7,252 nt of DNA from an uncultured Prevotella sp. (GTDB taxonomy: Bacteria > Bacteroidota > Bacteroidia > Bacteroidales > Bacteroidaceae), in contig USCM01000092.1 in the NCBI GenBank assembly GCA_900553155.1, positions 1 through 7,252 on the forward strand. The letters are read 5' to 3'. A program made the position numbers and the translations under genes. The notes below the pieces were generated by a model. The model was not told the origin of the DNA, did not search any database, and saw only the letters and a program-made list of their open reading frames with translations. Below, one piece after another: positions 1-7,141 of this stretch (position 1 is its first letter; the number at the start of each line of letters is the position of its first letter).

Positions 1-1196
1 TTAAAAGTATAAGGATTTCCATCTATATAAACACGGTAAAAGAGTTTATCCGGGTTGAGTTCATTGCCGTCAACGTCCTTATGAGGCATAACAAAAGTAA
101 ACTGATTGCCCAATGTCTCACTTGCCACATATTTCAGAGCATAAGGACTTGCAGGGACTGCAGGTACATCACCGGCATACTTTACAAGCTTAACATCAGA
201 AGCAACATTAAAGTTGCTTTCATCAAACATATATTTAGTGCACAACACACCATCCTTCAATGTCATATTGCCTGCACTTGATATGGTAAAGGTGAAGGAT
301 TCCTTTGCACCATACATCACACCATCAGCTCCAGTAAGTTTGAGCCAATAAGTGCTGTTTCCAGCTAAAGCTTGGTCGGAAGCAAAAACAGCTTCGTTAC
401 CCTTGACCACACCCTTGGCGTAATCGCTACGCGAGTCGAATGACAATCCATTGATGTATATATCATCGCCATTGCGAGCCACGTCAACCACCTTGCGTTC
501 TTCACCATTGCGCCATCCGTCTGTAAACGAAAGGATGTATTGCTCATGGGTTGCACTCTCCGGCACAACTACTGGTTGCATTGAAACCTCACGAAACGAC
601 TGCTTATGTCCATAGGCACTTGTCAACGATATGTTCTTCTCTGACGTATAAAACCAAAGTCCCCAATACACGTCGGTAGAACCCTCCATCGTCCATGCAC
701 CATTCTTCTTAACAAGGTTCACGCTCTCAAGCAGCACTGGATTGCTGTTATCATCTATTGTAAACGGGAAAAGATAAAGTTGATTATTATCAGAATCTCC
801 TACATACTGTCCTGCCTGAATAGTTATTTTATTATTTTTTAGTTCACCTTTAGCCCAACCGGTCTGCTTACCCATAAAAAAGTCCTTAATCCATACGGTA
901 TGACCATCATCGCCAAAAACGAACTTGTTTTTCAAGTCGTACTCATCATAATCAGGCATAAGTTTGTTTACATACATATATAGACTCAAAGCATAGTCTT
1001 TATATGTACCTTGCGGATTTGTTACAAGAGCGTTAGCTCGTCTTTGGGGAACATTCTTAACTACCCCTTTTATCGACACATCTGTCGTTTCCGGCTTTTG
1101 TAACATCTGCCTTTGCAGAACCTGTGCGTTTGTAAAGCCTGGCATAACAAGAGTCATTGCGGAGGCCAACAATGTTCTAAGTAAATTTAGGTCCAT
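1..1196 (-). CDS. Secreted modular protein of unknown function, C-terminus cut by the window edge
   Basis: An open frame of 398 codons reads leftward from the ATG at 1196 with no stop before the window edge. In-frame TAA codons lie just upstream, so this is the first usable ATG. Residues 1-24 form a type I signal peptide (hydrophobic core LLASAMTLVM, cleavage expected after TNA-24, next residue Gln), so export is expected. Two beta-rich stretches follow and resemble each other: one contains VWIKDFFMGKQTGWAKGEL and the other IYINGLSFDSRSDYAKGVV, each followed by a short strand and a Q-x-x-x-G/A turn. From about residue 345 (PAVPASPYALKYV) a third segment contains KDVDGNELNPDKLFYRVYID. From memory this matches an FN3-like domain common in Bacteroidales secreted proteins; its remainder lies outside the window. 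No catalytic motif is visible, so the function is unknown; a surface or extracellular binding role is a guess. By eye it is more AT-rich than the plus-strand genes. Confidence 0.85.
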   Translation of the reverse strand, partial: MDLNLLRTLLASAMTLVMPGFTNAQVLQRQMLQKPETTDVSIKGVVKNVPQRRANALVTNPQGTYKDYALSLYMYVNKLMPDYDEYDLKNKFVFGDDGHTVWIKDFFMGKQTGWAKGELKNNKITIQAGQYVGDSDNNQLYLFPFTIDDNSNPVLLESVNLVKKNGAWTMEGSTDVYWGLWFYTSEKNISLTSAYGHKQSFREVSMQPVVVPESATHEQYILSFTDGWRNGEERKVVDVARNGDDIYINGLSFDSRSDYAKGVVKGNEAVFASDQALAGNSTYWLKLTGADGVMYGAKESFTFTISSAGNMTLKDGVLCTKYMFDESNFNVASDVKLVKYAGDVPAVPASPYALKYVASETLGNQFTFVMPHKDVDGNELNPDKLFYRVYIDGNPYTF

Positions 1197-1277
1197 ATGT
1201 TATAATTATTAGTAACACTTAATCATTCATATTAACAACAACGGCAATTATATGCATACCACCATATATTGTTTTTG

Positions 1278-1308
1278 CAAAAGTATACAAAATAAATTAA
1301 TCAAGCAA
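1278..1308 (-). promoter_or_regulatory. Putative Bacteroidetes-type promoter of the leftward secreted-protein gene
   Basis: On the minus strand the -7 box TACTTTTG (plus-strand CAAAAGTA at 1278-1285) matches the Bacteroidetes sigma-factor consensus TAnnTTTG. A TTG element (plus-strand CAA at 1306-1308) lies 20 bases upstream, the usual spacing for the -33 element. Transcription would start near 1270, giving a leader of roughly 70 bases before the ATG at 1196. No Shine-Dalgarno sequence is visible, which is normal for this phylum. This is a consensus match only. Confidence 0.55.
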
Positions 1309-1435
1309 CAAAAAACAACAAATTGTTAATGATATATGCATTTTATTTACATATCATCCTTAAAACGACTTATTTTAATATACAGTTTCTTAATAACACA
1401 TTCTAACTACACCCTCACTTTATCGCCCTTATTTA

Positions 1436-1466
1436 TCGTATAATTCGACTTTTTTATGTAAGTTTG
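1436..1466 (+). promoter_or_regulatory. Possible Bacteroidetes-type promoter of the protease-hexosaminidase pair
   Basis: TAAGTTTG at 1459-1466 fits the -7 consensus TAnnTTTG. At the expected 20-base spacing the upstream element reads TCG (1436-1438), one mismatch from TTG. Transcription would start around 1473, leaving a leader of about 80 bases before the ATG at 1556. The -33 element is weak, so this is less certain than the divergent promoter. Confidence 0.4.
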
Positions 1467-1555
1467 CAAAGTAGAACAAGTCCTATCTGTTGTATAGGAT
1501 TATACAAGCAAGTATAGACAATCAAACAAACACCACGTTTATAAAATCAACAACG

Positions 1556-1606
1556 ATGAGACGACTCTTTTTAGCAACACTCCTCGCTTCTTGCGGAATG
1601 GCGGCT
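1556..1606 (+). other. Out-of-frame signal peptide and likely true start of the protease gene
   Basis: The ATG at 1556 opens MRRLFLATLLASCGMAA, a textbook signal peptide with a basic n-region and a hydrophobic core. It is in frame 2, whereas the protease body that follows is in frame 1. Frame 2 continues as nonsense until a stop at 1886-1888. The body frame has a stop at 1495-1497 and no ATG between there and its first family-like residues, so this ATG is probably the original start. The body becomes family-like at the TAT codon at 1606 (YPAISPDGK). The break most likely lies at or just before that point, where GCT of the signal peptide abuts TAT. The core also resembles a lipobox (LASC, Cys13). 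Confidence 0.6.
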
Positions 1607-4600
1607 ATCCAGCCATATCGCCAGACGGAAAGACAGTGGCTTTTGCCTATCGTGGCGACATCTTCACGGTGCCCGTTGAGGGCGGAACAGCCAAGCAGAT
1701 TACATCCAACGCTGCGTTCGACTCGCACCCCGTATGGAGCCCGGACAGCCGACACCTCGCCTTTGCATCCAACCGAGAGGGCAGTATGGACATCTGGCTT
1801 ATGGATGCCAACGGGGGTGTGCCACGCCGACTTACAACCAACAGCGGCAACGAGCAGCCTCTGCGCTGGCTCAACGACAAGACGGTGATGTACAAGGCGG
1901 ATGTCATGCCTACCGCCGAGTCGATAGTGTATAGCGGCTCGTTTGCACAAGTATACACCGTAGGTATAGAGGGCGGACGCCCAAAACTGTTCTCGGAGAT
2001 AACGATGGACGCACTCGACGTCAACGCCCAGGGCGACGTGCTGTATATGAACTACAAGGGCTATGAGGACCAGTGGCGCAAGCATCACCGCTCGCCAATA
2101 ACTCGCGATATCTGGCTTAAGAGCGGCGACAAGTTTAAGCAGCTCACTACCTTCAACGGCGAAAACCGCGACCCGATATGGGCTGCCGACGGCAAGTCGT
2201 TCTACTATCTTAGCGAGCTCGACGGCACCTTCAATGTATACCACCGCACGCTCGACGGCAAGGACACGCAGATAACCCGACACGCAAAGAATCCGGTGCG
2301 TTTCCTGTCGGCTGCCTCTAACGGTATGCTGTGCTACGGATACGACGGCGAGATATACACCGTGCGCGAGGGCGAACAGCCTAAGAAACTGAGCGTACGC
2401 ATCACTGCCGACAACGAGGGCAAGCACATTATCAGGCAGATACAGAAGACTGGCGCCACCAACATCAAGCTGTCGCCCAACGGCAAGGAGATTGCCTTTG
2501 TTCTGCACGGCGACGTATACGTTACCAACATCGAGTACCGCACAACCAAGCAGATAACCGACACCCCAGAGCAGGAGCGCAACATCGACTTTGCTCCCGA
2601 CGGACGCACCATTACATACGACTCTGAGCGCAACGGTTTGTGGCAAATATACACTACGTCCATCAAGAACAAGGACGAGAAGCAGTTTGCCTATGCAACG
2701 GAGCTGGTGGAGCAACGTCTAACCCAAACAGACAGCACCGCGCTCTGCCCGCAATACAGCCCCGACGGCAAGGAGATAGCCTTCTGGGAGAACCGCAGCG
2801 CGCTGCGCGTGCTCAACATCAAGAGCGGCAAGGTGCGCACGGTGATGGACGGCAAGTACCTCTTCTCTTACAGCGACGGCGACATCGACTTCTCGTGGAG
2901 CCCCGACAGCAAGTGGCTGCTTGCCTCGTACATGGGCAACGGCGGCTGGAACAGCAACGACATTGCCTTGGTAGACGCATCGGGCAACGGCAAGATACAC
3001 AACCTTACCAACAGCGGCTATAGCGACATCAACGCACGCTGGGTGCTCGACGGCAAAGCTATGCTCTTCAGTAGCGACCGTGCCGGATACCGCAGTCATG
3101 GCAGTTGGGGTGCCGAGTACGACGCCTACATCATGTTCTTCGACCTTGACGCTATGGAGAAGTTCCAAATGTCGAAGGAGGAACGACAGCTTGCCAAGGA
3201 CAATATGACGAAGAAGGAAAAGAAGGAGGAAGAGAAAAAGGAAAAGGAGGAGAAAAAGAACGAAGACACTCCGAAGCCTGTAGAGGTGGAACCTTTAGAG
3301 CTTGACCTTGCCAACTGCCGCGACCGCATAATACGACTGACCGTAAACTCGTCCAACCTCGGCGACGCCATACTCGACAAGGAAGGCGAGAACCTCTACT
3401 ACAAGGCTGCGTTTGAGGGTGGCTACGACCTGTGGCGACACAACCTCTTGGAGAGTCGCACCGAGATTGTGAGCAAGAATGTGGGTAGTGGCTCCATGAC
3501 CTTCGACAAGGACTACAAGAACCTCTACTTCCTAAGCGGCGGCAACATCAAGAAGTTTGACACAGCCGGACGCTCTATGAAGAATGTCGACTTTGAGGCT
3601 ACATTCAACTATAAGCCTTACGATGAGCGCGCCTATATGTTCGACCATGTGTACCGACAGATTAAGGACAAGTTCTACGTAGCCAATCTGCACGGTGTCG
3701 ACTGGGACGGATACCGCAAGACCTACGAGCGCTTCCTGCCGTATATCAACAACAACTACGACTTCCAGGAGATGCTGAGCGAGATGCTCGGCGAGCTTAA
3801 CGCATCGCACACCGGCGCAAGATACTATGGCAGCGTGGCTTCGCTTCCCACTGCCTACCTCGGCCTGTTCTACGACGAGAGCTACGACGGCGACGGACTG
3901 AAGGTTAAGGAGGTTGTGAACAACGGCCCATGCTCGGTAAAGAACACCGACATCAAGCCCGGCAGCATTATCCAGAAGATTGACGGCATAGACATTACAG
4001 CCGGCATGGACTACTTTCCGCTGCTCGAAGGCAAGATAGGCAAGCCCATCCGTCTCAGCGTTAGCAAGGCAAAGGGCGGCAAGACATTCGACGTTGTGGT
4101 TAAGGGTGTATCAAGAGGCACCCTTATCGACCTGCTGTACAAGCGTTGGGTGGAGCGCAACCGCAAGCTTGTGGACAGCCTGTCCAACGGACGCTTGGCA
4201 TACGTGCACGTAAGGGCGATGAACAGCAAGAGCTTCCGCGATGTATACAGCGAACTGCTTAGCGAGCGCAACCGCAACCGCGAGGCTGTGATTGTGGACG
4301 AACGCCACAACGGAGGCGGATGGCTGCACGACGACCTGTGCACCCTGCTCAACGGCAAGGAGTATCAGCACTTTGTGCCACAGGGCAAGTATATGGGCCG
4401 CGACCCGTTCAACAAGTGGACCAAGCCGTCGTGCGTGCTTATCTGCGAGGACGACTACAGCAACGGACATGGTTTCCCGATGGTGTACAAGACACTCGGC
4501 ATAGGCAAGCTTATCGGCACACCGGTGGCTGGAACAATGACTGCCGTGTGGTGGGAGAAGATGATAGACCAGTCGATGGTGTACGGCATTCCGCAGGTGG

Positions 4601-4755
4601 GCTGCCGAACTCTTGACGGCATATACGGCGAGAACACTCAGCTCAACCCCGACATCGTGGTATACAACACACCCGAGGACTATATCACCGGCAACGACCG
4701 ACAGCTTAAGAAGGCTGTGGAGGAGATGCTGAAAGAGGCCGACAAGAACAAGTAA
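1591..4755 (+). CDS. Tricorn-like S41 family peptidase with TolB-type propeller and PDZ domain; N-terminus frameshifted
   Basis: The continuous frame gives 1054 residues, counted here from the non-standard TTG at 1591; the real start is probably the out-of-frame ATG at 1556. The N-terminal half is beta-propeller with PD40/TolB-type repeats: ISPDGK at 9, WSPDSRHLAF at 49, LSPNGKEIAF at 294, APDGRTITY near 335, SPDGKEIAFW near 390 and WSPDSKWLL at 436. A charged KKEKKEEEKKEKEEKK linker occupies 541-556. The C1-type helical region is near 680-745, a PDZ domain spans about 753-828, and the S41 core contains DERHNGGG at 903-910. By motif, the Tricorn tetrad Ser745-His746/Ser965/Glu1023 corresponds to Ser739-His740 (NASHTG), Ser957 (DYSNGHGFP) and Glu1014 (YGENTQLNPDI), so the active site looks intact. 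The family degrades peptides, and in Bacteroidetes its members usually carry a signal peptide. If translation began only at 1591 the product would lack one and stay cytoplasmic. The GH84 gene follows after 38 bp, suggesting an operon. Confidence 0.85.
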   Translation: MRNGGYPAISPDGKTVAFAYRGDIFTVPVEGGTAKQITSNAAFDSHPVWSPDSRHLAFASNREGSMDIWLMDANGGVPRRLTTNSGNEQPLRWLNDKTVMYKADVMPTAESIVYSGSFAQVYTVGIEGGRPKLFSEITMDALDVNAQGDVLYMNYKGYEDQWRKHHRSPITRDIWLKSGDKFKQLTTFNGENRDPIWAADGKSFYYLSELDGTFNVYHRTLDGKDTQITRHAKNPVRFLSAASNGMLCYGYDGEIYTVREGEQPKKLSVRITADNEGKHIIRQIQKTGATNIKLSPNGKEIAFVLHGDVYVTNIEYRTTKQITDTPEQERNIDFAPDGRTITYDSERNGLWQIYTTSIKNKDEKQFAYATELVEQRLTQTDSTALCPQYSPDGKEIAFWENRSALRVLNIKSGKVRTVMDGKYLFSYSDGDIDFSWSPDSKWLLASYMGNGGWNSNDIALVDASGNGKIHNLTNSGYSDINARWVLDGKAMLFSSDRAGYRSHGSWGAEYDAYIMFFDLDAMEKFQMSKEERQLAKDNMTKKEKKEEEKKEKEEKKNEDTPKPVEVEPLELDLANCRDRIIRLTVNSSNLGDAILDKEGENLYYKAAFEGGYDLWRHNLLESRTEIVSKNVGSGSMTFDKDYKNLYFLSGGNIKKFDTAGRSMKNVDFEATFNYKPYDERAYMFDHVYRQIKDKFYVANLHGVDWDGYRKTYERFLPYINNNYDFQEMLSEMLGELNASHTGARYYGSVASLPTAYLGLFYDESYDGDGLKVKEVVNNGPCSVKNTDIKPGSIIQKIDGIDITAGMDYFPLLEGKIGKPIRLSVSKAKGGKTFDVVVKGVSRGTLIDLLYKRWVERNRKLVDSLSNGRLAYVHVRAMNSKSFRDVYSELLSERNRNREAVIVDERHNGGGWLHDDLCTLLNGKEYQHFVPQGKYMGRDPFNKWTKPSCVLICEDDYSNGHGFPMVYKTLGIGKLIGTPVAGTMTAVWWEKMIDQSMVYGIPQVGCRTLDGIYGENTQLNPDIVVYNTPEDYITGNDRQLKKAVEEMLKEADKNK

Positions 4756-4793
4756 AAAACCGAATCTACTAACAATAAACAACATTACATAAG

Positions 4794-6986
4794 ATGAACA
4801 AACTGACAATAGGAATTATCTCCGCACTTGCTTTGGCTGGCTCCATGCCTGCCAAAGCACAGTTTAAGATTGTAAACCCGGTGCCACAGAATATCCAAAG
4901 CACCGGATTTGCACAGTTGCCACAAAGCTTTAATATAAAGACAAGCAACAATCGGGACAACTCGTTTGCCATTGCCACATTGAAGAACGGCATCAAGACG
5001 GAACCTAACGCCAAGTACACCATAACCCTCGGCATAAAGGGCGACAAGTGTGTAAAGGCATACGCCAAGCATCTGCCCAAGAAGGCAGAGGCCTACTGGC
5101 TGAGCATTGGCGACAAGGGAGCCGTAATAGTAGGCTACGACGAGGAGGGACTCTTCTACGGCATACAGACCTTCCTTGGCTCTATAGCCAAAGGCAAGCT
5201 TGAGACCGGCACCGTAACCGACTGGCCCGACGTCGACTTCCGTGGCACAGTGGAGGGATTCTACGGCACACCGTGGAGCCATAAGGCTCGTCTAAGCCAA
5301 ATAGAGTTCTATGGACACAACAAGATGAACACCTACATCTACGGACCGAAGGACGACCCCTATCACCGCGACCAGTGGCGCAAGCCCTACCCTACCGAGG
5401 AAGCCAACCGCATAAAGGAGCTTAACGAGGTGGCTAAGAAGAACGGCGTAAACTTCTACTGGGCCATCCACCCGGGCGTGGACATCAAGTGGAACAACGA
5501 AGACCGCGACAACCTTATACACAAACTCGAGATGATGTACGCTCTCGGCATACGTTCGTTTGCCGTCTTCTTTGACGACATCTGGGGCGAGGGAGCCAAG
5601 GCAGACAAGCAAGGCGAACTGTTGAACTATGTGGACGACAACTTCATCAACCGCCATAAGGATATCTCGCCTCTCATTATGTGTCCTACCGAATACAACA
5701 AAGCTTGGGCTAACGACGAGAAGGGATACCTGCGCACTCTCGGCACAAAGATGAACAAGGACATACGCATAATGTGGACGGGCAACACGGTGGTGCATTG
5801 CATTGACAAGGAGTCGATGCAGTGGATCAACAGCCGCATAGACCGCAAGGCTTACGTCTGGTGGAACTTCCCCGTGAGCGACTTCGTTAGAGACCACGTT
5901 CTGCTTGGTCCTGCCTACGGCAACGGCAAGGACATTGCTGGCGACGTGTCGGGATTTGTGTCTAACCCTATGGAACATGCAGAGGCTTCTAAGATCTCGC
6001 TCTACGGCATTGCCGACTATACTTGGAACATGAAGGCTTACAACGCCGAGACCGACTGGCTTAAGGGCATCGAGGACCTACTGCCCGGCAATGCCGAGGC
6101 TCTGCGCACATTCGCCCTGTACAACAAGGACCTTGGACAGAACGGACACGGATTCCGCCGCGAGGAGGGCGAGGAGCTTAAGGATATAGCTGCAGCAGCC
6201 GTCAAGGGCGACCGCAAGGCTATTGAGGAGATTAACACCAAATGCCTGCAACTGAAGAACGCTTGCGACCTGCTGCTTGCCGACAAGACCAACAAGGAGC
6301 TTATACGCGAGCTACGTCCGTGGTTGCTGCAAGCCAAGAATCTTGCCGACTATGGCACAACGGTTGTTATGATGAACCAGGGCAATGCCAATATCAGCTT
6401 CAACAACCTCTACCAGCAAGCCACATCTATACAGGAGCAGATGTTTGAGCTTGAGAACTCGGCTGTACGCCACGCCTTGCAACCAGGCATCAAGGTTGGC
6501 ACTAAGGTTATGCTGCCTACACTGCAAAAGCTCTTCAGCCTTGCTGTGGACAACTACAACAAGCAGAACGGCACCAACCTCTCTAACGTGGCAGAATATA
6601 TGCCGTACAAGTTGACGAGCAACGTTGAGCAGTTGCGCTTGCTGCCTATCAGCATAAAGAACTCTAACGTGAACGTGACTCCTTCCAACGAGGTTATCAA
6701 CTGGCAGAAGGACGGCTTCATCGAGATAGAAACCGAACACGTGGTTATGCTCAACAATATGGACTTCAACTTTGATGTGGAGAACATTGCCGGCAAGTTC
6801 AAGCTCGAGGTTATGACCAACGGCTCTTGGCAGCCTATCAGCCTCAGCATGAACAAGCGCAGAAAGACCTTGGTGAACGCCGGATCAGAAATCGACGGAT
6901 TGAAGGCAAAGAAGCTACGACTTACCAATACGTCGGGCGAAGACCTAAAGGTCTACTTCCGCAGCTTTAAGTTTGCTACGAAGTAA
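4794..6986 (+). CDS. Secreted GH84 beta-N-acetylglucosaminidase (O-GlcNAcase-like)
   Basis: This intact 730-residue protein begins at an ATG followed directly by a signal peptide (core IGIISALALAG, cleavage after AKA-22, then Gln). GH84 enzymes remove terminal beta-linked N-acetylglucosamine by substrate-assisted catalysis. Residues 23 to about 145 fit the family's N-terminal alpha/beta domain, and about 146-430 the catalytic barrel. The barrel carries EGFYGTPWS (Tyr157), GPKDDPYH (Lys186), the catalytic pair Asp261-Asp262 in FFDDIWG, Tyr301 in CPTEYN, Thr329 in MWTGN, and Asn358 and Asp363 in WWNFPVSD. These sit about 19-20 residues beyond the equivalents I recall for the Bacteroides thetaiotaomicron enzyme (Asp242/Asp243, Tyr282, Thr310, Asn339, Asp344). 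A helical region follows, then from about 615 a beta-rich, discoidin-like end. All key residues seen are present. Targets could be mucin, host glycoprotein or glycosaminoglycan sugars; the sequence does not decide. It has no promoter of its own in the 38-bp gap after the protease gene, so co-transcription is likely. Confidence 0.93.
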   Translation: MNKLTIGIISALALAGSMPAKAQFKIVNPVPQNIQSTGFAQLPQSFNIKTSNNRDNSFAIATLKNGIKTEPNAKYTITLGIKGDKCVKAYAKHLPKKAEAYWLSIGDKGAVIVGYDEEGLFYGIQTFLGSIAKGKLETGTVTDWPDVDFRGTVEGFYGTPWSHKARLSQIEFYGHNKMNTYIYGPKDDPYHRDQWRKPYPTEEANRIKELNEVAKKNGVNFYWAIHPGVDIKWNNEDRDNLIHKLEMMYALGIRSFAVFFDDIWGEGAKADKQGELLNYVDDNFINRHKDISPLIMCPTEYNKAWANDEKGYLRTLGTKMNKDIRIMWTGNTVVHCIDKESMQWINSRIDRKAYVWWNFPVSDFVRDHVLLGPAYGNGKDIAGDVSGFVSNPMEHAEASKISLYGIADYTWNMKAYNAETDWLKGIEDLLPGNAEALRTFALYNKDLGQNGHGFRREEGEELKDIAAAAVKGDRKAIEEINTKCLQLKNACDLLLADKTNKELIRELRPWLLQAKNLADYGTTVVMMNQGNANISFNNLYQQATSIQEQMFELENSAVRHALQPGIKVGTKVMLPTLQKLFSLAVDNYNKQNGTNLSNVAEYMPYKLTSNVEQLRLLPISIKNSNVNVTPSNEVINWQKDGFIEIETEHVVMLNNMDFNFDVENIAGKFKLEVMTNGSWQPISLSMNKRRKTLVNAGSEIDGLKAKKLRLTNTSGEDLKVYFRSFKFATK

Positions 6987-6996
6987 AGGCGCTATG

Positions 6997-7054
6997 TCCG
7001 TGTAACATTAACGACAATTATACGAGCAGACAACATTAACGACAATTACACGGA
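6997..7054. repeat. Pair of 21-bp direct repeats framed by a 9-bp inverted repeat
   Basis: Positions 7004-7024 and 7032-7052 are direct copies differing at one base (core ATTAACGACAATTA), offset by 28 bases. The outer ends form an inverted repeat, TCCGTGTAA at 6997-7005 and TTACACGGA at 7046-7054. The element lies in the 3' untranslated region of the GH84 gene, ahead of the terminator. It could be a local tandem duplication or an RNA hairpin with a 40-base loop; no function can be assigned. Confidence 0.75.
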
Positions 7055-7070
7055 ACCGAATACAACGAGA

Positions 7071-7110
7071 AAAGCCTGGCAGGTATTGTCCTGCCAGGCT
7101 TTATTTTATT
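7071..7110. terminator. Intrinsic terminator between convergent genes
   Basis: A perfect 13-bp stem, AAAGCCTGGCAGG (7071-7083) with CCTGCCAGGCTTT (7090-7102), encloses a 6-base loop. On the plus strand it runs into a T-rich tract, ending the GH84 transcript 85 bases after its stop. On the minus strand the stem is followed by only a short T run, so it may also terminate the gene arriving from the right, but more weakly. Confidence 0.9.
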
Positions 7111-7141
7111 TTTGACCTATTACTAATTGTTGCTCTTGACC

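Larger units (their letters stand above)
1197..1555. other. AT-rich divergent intergenic region
   Basis: These 359 bases separate the leftward secreted-protein gene from the rightward protease gene and hold no convincing ORF. They carry one good promoter match for the minus strand and one weaker match for the plus strand. A small inverted repeat, TCCTAT/ATAGGA at 1481-1486 and 1494-1499 with a 7-base loop, lies in the presumed protease leader. A TATGCATA palindrome occurs near 1252. No riboswitch, tRNA or operator that I recognise is present. Confidence 0.6.

Noticed and set aside
81..281. Small plus-strand ORF inside the leftward gene
   Set aside because: It overlaps the supported minus-strand coding frame completely and has no start context or recognisable product.
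1232..1253. Resemblance of the leftward gene's leader to the 21-bp repeat near 7004
   Set aside because: The match needs a 6-base insertion and a mismatch in low-complexity A/T/C sequence, so it is probably coincidence.
1481..1499. Small hairpin TCCTAT/ATAGGA in the protease leader
   Set aside because: Only 6 bp with an A/T-rich stem and no T tract. This is within chance expectation for AT-rich intergenic DNA.
1567..1573. C TTT TTA as a possible -1 programmed frameshift site linking signal peptide and protease
   Set aside because: The first base does not fit a proper slippery heptamer. A shift there would discard the hydrophobic core of the signal peptide and leave a non-secreted N-terminus. 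No clear downstream stimulatory structure was seen.
1522..2715. A 397-codon open frame antisense to the protease gene
   Set aside because: It is a shadow of the codon bias in the protease, whose sense frame has clear family motifs. The antisense translation has no recognisable domain and no promoter.
7004..7052. Possible CRISPR remnant
   Set aside because: Only two copies with a 7-base gap between them, no spacer-sized intervals and no cas genes nearby.
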